Shown piece by piece: positions 58,626 through 64,000 of a stretch of DNA of 64,000 nt. The DNA is taken from NCBI RefSeq assembly GCF_002022685.1, contig NZ_CP019789.1, forward strand, positions 1,314,501 to 1,378,500. Reading direction: 5' to 3'. Each line of letters opens with the position of its first letter. Position 1 is the first letter of the stretch. The notes under the pieces are model-generated. The model saw only the letters and a program-made list of their open reading frames with translations. It was not told the origin of the DNA and did no database searches. Source of the DNA: Bartonella schoenbuchensis R1. Its GTDB lineage: Bacteria; Pseudomonadota; Alphaproteobacteria; Rhizobiales; Rhizobiaceae. Made by a program: the position numbers and the translations under genes.

Positions 58626-60293
58626 CTATGCGGGTTGTACAGTTGCATTGGCGTCATTAACCCATTCGCGTAAAACCTCAGCAAAGCGTTGTTCATCTAT
58701 TTCTATCATTTTCTCCAAACGATTTTGAGGAGCTACACGCATACGACTACGCAAGTCATTAAGCGTATCATCTTTTGCACCTGCAATTCCACCAAATTCT
58801 CCATTAATGTTAGATTGATTTTCCAAAGCAGGCACATCTTGAAGACCTGCCAAAGCATTTTGTTCATTATCAAGAGCCTTTTGTCCCTCACGCATTTCAC
58901 GCATCAATGGGCGCACACCTAAGAACAAAATCAACAAGACAGCAACAACCAAAGCCAATCCGTTAACGAAAGTGGATAAATAAGGTGACAATGATTTCCA
59001 AATAGGCGTTTGCATAGGTGTTAGATCTTTATCAGAATAGCCCATAAAATCAACTGCTGTAACATTGATAACATCACCACGTTTTGGATCAAGCCCTGCA
59101 GCTGTTGCTACCATCTGCTGAATACGGTTAATTTCATCATTAATGAAACTTTCAGAATCTCCATTGTTACCTTTTGCAAGAGCCAAACGTGCACGATCTA
59201 CCACAATAGCAACAGCCAGTTTTTTCACGCTATAACCATCTTTAACAGTGGAAATAATCTTAGAGTTAATTTCATAATTAGTAGTTTCTTCACGACGGTC
59301 TTTTTTATCAGTTGAGCGTTCTCCACCACCATTAGCAATTTCCTCTTGTGGAATATTTTGTTCCACCCCAACAGCATCATTATTGCGGCTATTTTGACTA
59401 TCCGCTTGATCACGCACAGAGCGCACAGAACGTACAACCTGCGATTCTGGATCAAAAACAGTTTCATTGATCTGTTGACGGTTTGTATCCAAATCAACTT
59501 GCACACTAGTTTGGAAATGATCAAGACCAAGGTAAGGTACTAATTGCTTACGAATATTAGCATCAATTTGCGATGCAACTTGTTGTTCAAGTAAAGCCAT
59601 CCGAACAGAAGCTCCATTCGCCGCATCAACCCCAGAAGCCAATAACTGCCCCCGTGTATCCATAACTGTAACAGAACTTGCTTCAAGCGAAGGAACCGCT
59701 GCAGATACCAACTGGCGAATAGATTGAGCAGACTCGGCTGAAAAACCACCATCTGTACGAATTACAACAGAAGCGGTAGGCTTCTGATTAGCCTTACGGA
59801 ATGATCCTTTGTCTGGCAAAACAATATGAACACGTGCAGCCTTTACACCTTGCACAACTTGAATTGTGCGGGCAATCTCACCTTCCAAAGCACGTTGGCG
59901 GGTAATCTCCTGCATAAAAGATGTTAACCCCAATGACCCCATATTATCAAACAATTCATACCCTGCATTATTTGATGTAGGAAGCCCTTTTTCTGCAAGA
60001 AACATCCGAGCCTTTTCCGCCTGCCCCACAGGAACTTGAATAGAACTTCCATCGGAAGAAACATCAAAAGCAATTCCCGTTTCACCCAAAGCCACTCCCA
60101 TACGATTCACATCATCACGAGAAAGACCAATATAAAGTGTCTCATAAGAAGGACGTGTTAAATAAAAACTGGAAAATAAAATCGTTCCAAACAACGTGAT
60201 TCCAACCAGACCAAGCGCAACAAGACGCTTCACCCCTAATTTCTGAAGAGCCTGCCCGGAAGAAGAAAGAAAAGCTAAAAGTTTATCAAGCAT
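58626..60293 (-). CDS. fliF: MS-ring protein FliF
   Basis: 555 residues. Membrane segments at about 25-45 (LVALGLVGITLFGTILFSSFY) and 440-460 (FVNGLALVVAVLLILFLGVRPL). Ring-building motifs include LYIGLSRDDVNRMGVALGETGIAFDV, GYELFDNMGSLGLTSFMQEI, RALEGEIARTI and AARVHIVLPDKG. The C-terminal RLEKMIEIDEQRFAEVLREWV is the FliG-binding tail. First gene of the minus-strand cluster here. Confidence 0.97.
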   Translation of the reverse strand: MLDKLLAFLSSSGQALQKLGVKRLVALGLVGITLFGTILFSSFYLTRPSYETLYIGLSRDDVNRMGVALGETGIAFDVSSDGSSIQVPVGQAEKARMFLAEKGLPTSNNAGYELFDNMGSLGLTSFMQEITRQRALEGEIARTIQVVQGVKAARVHIVLPDKGSFRKANQKPTASVVIRTDGGFSAESAQSIRQLVSAAVPSLEASSVTVMDTRGQLLASGVDAANGASVRMALLEQQVASQIDANIRKQLVPYLGLDHFQTSVQVDLDTNRQQINETVFDPESQVVRSVRSVRDQADSQNSRNNDAVGVEQNIPQEEIANGGGERSTDKKDRREETTNYEINSKIISTVKDGYSVKKLAVAIVVDRARLALAKGNNGDSESFINDEINRIQQMVATAAGLDPKRGDVINVTAVDFMGYSDKDLTPMQTPIWKSLSPYLSTFVNGLALVVAVLLILFLGVRPLMREMREGQKALDNEQNALAGLQDVPALENQSNINGEFGGIAGAKDDTLNDLRSRMRVAPQNRLEKMIEIDEQRFAEVLREWVNDANATVQPA

Positions 60294-60717
60294 ATAGTTG
60301 CACCATTTTTATTGAAAAAACCCATTTCGAGCTAAATAAAGACAACTTTCCTATAGTTGCTTATCTACTCTCTTTCCCTAAAGTCATAAAAAATAAAACT
60401 TGCGCGAAAATGACGCCCACTCTCAACAAAAAATCTCATAATACCCATTGACTATTATCTTAAAGCATTATGTAAATAACAATCTCGTCTTTTAATAAAG
60501 GAAAGCAGTAAAAAATTAACTTTTAAACTATATCTATGCTTATAACATAATTACATATAAATACAATATGTATTTTATAAATAAACAATCTGTATTTTAT
60601 TATAATTTATCTTTAAATGTATAGAATTATTTTTTATCTTTACAGATAAGTTATAATGAAATATTTGTTTTTCTAAATAATCCATTGTGTCCTTCTTATA
60701 AGCGGGGAGGGGTCAAT
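60294..60717. other. Divergent intergenic region, fliF / autotransporter
   Basis: About 420 bp, very AT-rich. It must hold promoters for both directions; I see no clear consensus pair or operator to place with confidence. Confidence 0.5.
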
Positions 60718-63700
60718 ATGGGGTTTATAAGTAAGGAAAGTATCATGCATAAAAAGTCCCTTTTATTATCCACAGCAGTAGCTATCGTATTGTTTAGCGC
60801 TCATCTTAATGCACACGCAGGAACTCTTAGCTCTGCTAGTGATGATGATCCACAGGTAGTTTCTGGTGAGAGCTATCAAGCCACAGGTGAGGGTAAAGAT
60901 GAGAATGCTGTTAGCGCGACAGCGGGTGGTAAAATCGACGGTACTAAATTAACGTTGACTGGTAAGGGAGATAAAGGAAGGGGTGCATATGCTAGTGGCT
61001 CTGGAAGTGTGATTGACTTAAAAGATAACACAACCATTAAAGAAGTTACAACTGGCCTTAAAGCAGAAGACAGTGGTATGATCACAATGACTGGCGGCTC
61101 TATTGATGCAGCTAAAGTGGCTGTAGGAGCTATAACCAATGGTGTTATCACACTAAACAACGTTGAAAAAATCACATCTAAGGAATATGGATTACTTGCA
61201 GGTAGTGAAGCACAAATCACAATGACTGGTGGCTCTATTGATGCAACTAAAACAGCAGTGTGGGCTGACGATAAAGGTATCATCAATTTAAACGGTGTAG
61301 AAATTACGTCTAAGGATTTTGGGCTACTCGCGAAAAACGAATCGCAAATCACAATGAATGGTGGTTCTATTAAAGCAACTGATAAAAATGCAGCAGTGAA
61401 ATCTCAACACAATAGTGTTATCACTTTAAACGGTGCTGTAACAATTGAATCTAAAACCAAAGGATTATCTGCAGATAACGCAGCCACAATTATAATGAAT
61501 GGCGGCTCTATTGATGTAACTGGTGAAAAAGGTGTAGCAGTAGAGTCTGAGGGTAAAAGTACTGTAGAATTAAACAATGGTGTAAAAATCACGTCTAAGA
61601 ATGTTGGGCTGCTCGCGAAAAACGGAGCGCAAATCGTGATGAATGGTGGCTCTATTGAAGCAACTAAAACAGCAGTGAAGAGTAAAAGTTCTATCGAGCT
61701 TAATAATGTAGAGGTCACGTCTGAAGATGTTGGGCTTGTTGCAGAAAGCGAAGCGCAAATCACAATGACTGGTGGCTCTATTGATGTAACTGGTGAAAGT
61801 GCAGCAGTAAACGTTAAAAAGAAGGGTACTGTTAACTTAAACGGTGTAGCAATCACGTCTAAAGCAGAAGGACTATCTGCAAAAGATGAAGAAGCACAAA
61901 TTACAATGGTGGGAGGAAAAGTTAGCGGAAAGAACACAGTTTATGCAAAAGATGGAGGACAAATTGCTCTTACAAACGTTGCCGTTACATCCAATCAAGG
62001 TTTTGGTTTGTTTGCAGAAGGTGAAAACACGAAAGTTACAATGAATGGTGGTTCTGTTACTGCAATTGCAGGAGATGATCCTCACACACAAGAAGATGGT
62101 GTTGCCTTTTATGTAAAAGAGGGAGGGCAAATTGATACTACCAATGTTTCTGCAACAGCGGATAAAATTGGTTTGGAATTACACAACCAAGAAAAGGGAG
62201 ATAATAAAGTCAATTTTACCAATACAAAACTTATTGTTAAAAATGGTATTGGTATTTATCTTACTGATGTTTCTCACGATGAAGATGAAGAACAAGAAAA
62301 TCTTAGATCATCTGAAGAGCGTGCCCCTAAGGTTTTTAATAATAATATCACGCTTAAAAATTCAGAAATTCGTGCTGATGTTCTGTTGACAGCCACAGAT
62401 AAGGCTAAAGCTACTATAACCGCAGATCACTCTATCTTAGAAGGTCGTGTAGGTACTGGAGAGGAAGGTAATATAATCTTCGATCTCAACAATGGCTCTC
62501 AATGGATTTTAAAGGCCAGTAAAACAGAAAAAGGTGAGAAAGATCAGTTAGCTCCTATCGCTAATAGATCCCACTCTGATATTTCTGTGCTTAATCTTAA
62601 TGATAGTTCCATTATTTTTGATGGTCCAACAGAAGGTCATTATCAGACATTACAAGTGGGAACAGGAAAAGATGTCACCAAAGAAGTCTATAATGCGACA
62701 GGTAATGCTAAACTCTATTTAAATGCTGAATGGAGTGATGGTAAGAAGATAGATGAGCAAAAAGCTGATCACCTGCTCATTAAAGGTGATGTATCAGGAT
62801 CAACAGCAGTGTATGTTAACGTTCAAGGAAATGCCACAGAAGCAAGCAGTTTTGTCCCTTGGAATAAACGTGGGATTTCTCTGATCCAAGTTTCTGGAAC
62901 AGCAAAAGAAGATTCTTTCAAATTAGCGAATGGTTATACTACAGTTGGTGGTTCACCTTACAAATATACACTAAATGCCTATGGGCCAGAATCCAGTAAA
63001 GGTTCAGCTAATGCTGACCAAATGTTGATTGAGAAAGATCCTGCTGTACTAGATGGTCGCGATGAAGGTAATAAAGGTGACGATTTCTGGGATTTCCGTC
63101 TACAAAATCAATACCTTGCCAACTTAAAGGTAAAAGCTCTTGTGCCACAAATGGCAAACTATTTGGTGATGCCAAGCGCTTTATTTTCCACTGGTTTCAC
63201 TGATATCGAAAATCAAAATGCTCTTTTAACTGATATTCGGGCAGCGATGCCATGGAATATGGAAAATGATAAGAGGAATCCTTTCTTCCTATCTTCCTAT
63301 GGAAGTAAAGCAACTTTATCGTCTAACCGCACTGGTCTCGAATATGGCTATGGAGCTGATATTGGCTATGCTGCAATACAAACAGGTGTTGCATTAGCTG
63401 CATTGGAAAGCCAAAATATCTCCTCATACTTCGGGCTTTTAGGGACTTACGGAAAGTTATCTTTTACGCCACAAAATATGGCAGATGTTGACAAAACTGC
63501 ACTCGAAAAATGGGGTATTACAGCTTATAGTAGCGTGCAGCACAATAGTGGGGTGTACCTCAATGCGCTCTTATCCTATGGTTTCTTGAAGGGAAATGTC
63601 TTCAATGCCGTCATTGGTCGTACTGCAAAGTTAGACGATGCGAATACATGGAGTGCATCTGCTACTCTGGGTAAAAAACTAACAACCAGTGCTGAAGGAT

Positions 63701-64000
63701 TGGTTTTTGAACCACAGATGCAGATTGCTTACCAACAATTGTTGTTGGGCAGCATTCAAGATGCTGATAACTTTAAGGTAGATATGGGTAATCCTCATCA
63801 GTGGGCCGTTCGTATGGGTGGACGTTTAACTAAAAATGTTAACAACCGTGTTGAAGATGGTCATCTCTTCTCCTTCTATGGTAAACTGAACCTTATCAGT
63901 ACTTTTGGTAATGAAGGAACAATACGCGTTGGTGATAGCTTCCGTCTTGATTCTATGGGGTCAGCAATTGAAGGAGGAGTAGGTGTCAATGCGCAACTAT
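60718..64000 (+). CDS. Autotransporter adhesin (Iba-like), 3' end outside the window
   Basis: At least 1094 residues. ATG 60718 has GGGGAGGGG seven nt upstream; in-frame ATG 60745 with AAGGAA is an alternative and gives a classic signal peptide (MHKKSLLLSTAVAIVLFSAH, LNAHA). The passenger is a beta-helix of 35-45-residue repeats (ITMTGGSIDA, NGVKITSKNVGLLA). A pertactin-like section (about 62400-63080) is followed by the beginning of the autotransporter beta-barrel from about 63280 (NPFFLSSYGSKATLSSNRTG, LEYGYGADIGYA). It resembles the inducible Bartonella autotransporters. It uses balanced codons, unlike the G-tract-rich array genes. Confidence 0.92.
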   Translation, partial: MGFISKESIMHKKSLLLSTAVAIVLFSAHLNAHAGTLSSASDDDPQVVSGESYQATGEGKDENAVSATAGGKIDGTKLTLTGKGDKGRGAYASGSGSVIDLKDNTTIKEVTTGLKAEDSGMITMTGGSIDAAKVAVGAITNGVITLNNVEKITSKEYGLLAGSEAQITMTGGSIDATKTAVWADDKGIINLNGVEITSKDFGLLAKNESQITMNGGSIKATDKNAAVKSQHNSVITLNGAVTIESKTKGLSADNAATIIMNGGSIDVTGEKGVAVESEGKSTVELNNGVKITSKNVGLLAKNGAQIVMNGGSIEATKTAVKSKSSIELNNVEVTSEDVGLVAESEAQITMTGGSIDVTGESAAVNVKKKGTVNLNGVAITSKAEGLSAKDEEAQITMVGGKVSGKNTVYAKDGGQIALTNVAVTSNQGFGLFAEGENTKVTMNGGSVTAIAGDDPHTQEDGVAFYVKEGGQIDTTNVSATADKIGLELHNQEKGDNKVNFTNTKLIVKNGIGIYLTDVSHDEDEEQENLRSSEERAPKVFNNNITLKNSEIRADVLLTATDKAKATITADHSILEGRVGTGEEGNIIFDLNNGSQWILKASKTEKGEKDQLAPIANRSHSDISVLNLNDSSIIFDGPTEGHYQTLQVGTGKDVTKEVYNATGNAKLYLNAEWSDGKKIDEQKADHLLIKGDVSGSTAVYVNVQGNATEASSFVPWNKRGISLIQVSGTAKEDSFKLANGYTTVGGSPYKYTLNAYGPESSKGSANADQMLIEKDPAVLDGRDEGNKGDDFWDFRLQNQYLANLKVKALVPQMANYLVMPSALFSTGFTDIENQNALLTDIRAAMPWNMENDKRNPFFLSSYGSKATLSSNRTGLEYGYGADIGYAAIQTGVALAALESQNISSYFGLLGTYGKLSFTPQNMADVDKTALEKWGITAYSSVQHNSGVYLNALLSYGFLKGNVFNAVIGRTAKLDDANTWSASATLGKKLTTSAEGLVFEPQMQIAYQQLLLGSIQDADNFKVDMGNPHQWAVRMGGRLTKNVNNRVEDGHLFSFYGKLNLISTFGNEGTIRVGDSFRLDSMGSAIEGGVGVNAQL

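Noticed and set aside
61404..61937. Minus-strand ORFs inside the autotransporter gene
   Set aside because: Antisense shadows created by the repetitive passenger; the + frame runs unbroken with signal peptide and barrel.

Overview
The window looks like a chromosome segment of a flagellated Bartonella. It has a Rhizobiales-type flagellar cluster (motB-motC-fliK-SLT-ftcR/rem-flgE-flgK-flgL-flaF-flbT-flgD-fliQ), Bartonella-style autotransporters, low GC, and a toxin-antitoxin-rich prophage. The genus assignment is inference from gene content and from recognisable protein families; no search was run.

Layout. (1) 1-29303: the 3' tail of a RelE-type toxin gene, then most of a prophage read on the + strand. 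Its head module is lambda-like: Z-like protein, small and large terminase, portal, S49 protease, scaffold-like protein, decoration protein D, major capsid E and FII-like joiner. Its tail is P2-like and contractile: U-like, V, W, J, I, a DUF4815-like giant, two glycine-rich fibres, sheath, tube, E/E' with a -1 slippery heptamer, tape measure, U, X and D. A lysis cassette follows (muramidase endolysin, Rz/Rz1-like spanins). Three toxin-antitoxin operons (HigBA, BrnTA, a second HigBA) sit on the opposite strand at module boundaries. The phage ends near a 23-bp copy of a tRNA-Gln 3' end, a probable attachment site. Integrase and regulatory genes lie outside the window. (2) 29304-30161: AT-rich DNA with one orphan small ORF.

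(3) 30162-46136: about 16 kb on the - strand holding three tandem copies of a surface-type beta-helix gene. Each copy has the same roughly 235-bp leader and signal peptide. Each is broken by frameshifts, mostly in G/C homopolymers, and none has an autotransporter beta-barrel. Nested tandem duplications (286 and 447 bp) and a shared 1.35-kb 3' block point to ongoing slippage and recombination. This is the strongest candidate for an undescribed system: a variable surface-antigen or silent-cassette array. (4) 46137-47171: no gene seen.

(5) 47172-60293: flagellar genes, all on the - strand, from fliF (upstream) to fliQ (downstream). Many overlap by a few bases and are probably co-transcribed. flhA and fliR, which normally follow fliQ in rhizobia, are absent, and the beta-helix array starts where they would be. 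motC appears frameshifted in a G6 tract just after its signal peptide. (6) 60718-64000: a complete-looking autotransporter (signal peptide, beta-helix passenger, start of the beta-barrel) running off the window end on the + strand.
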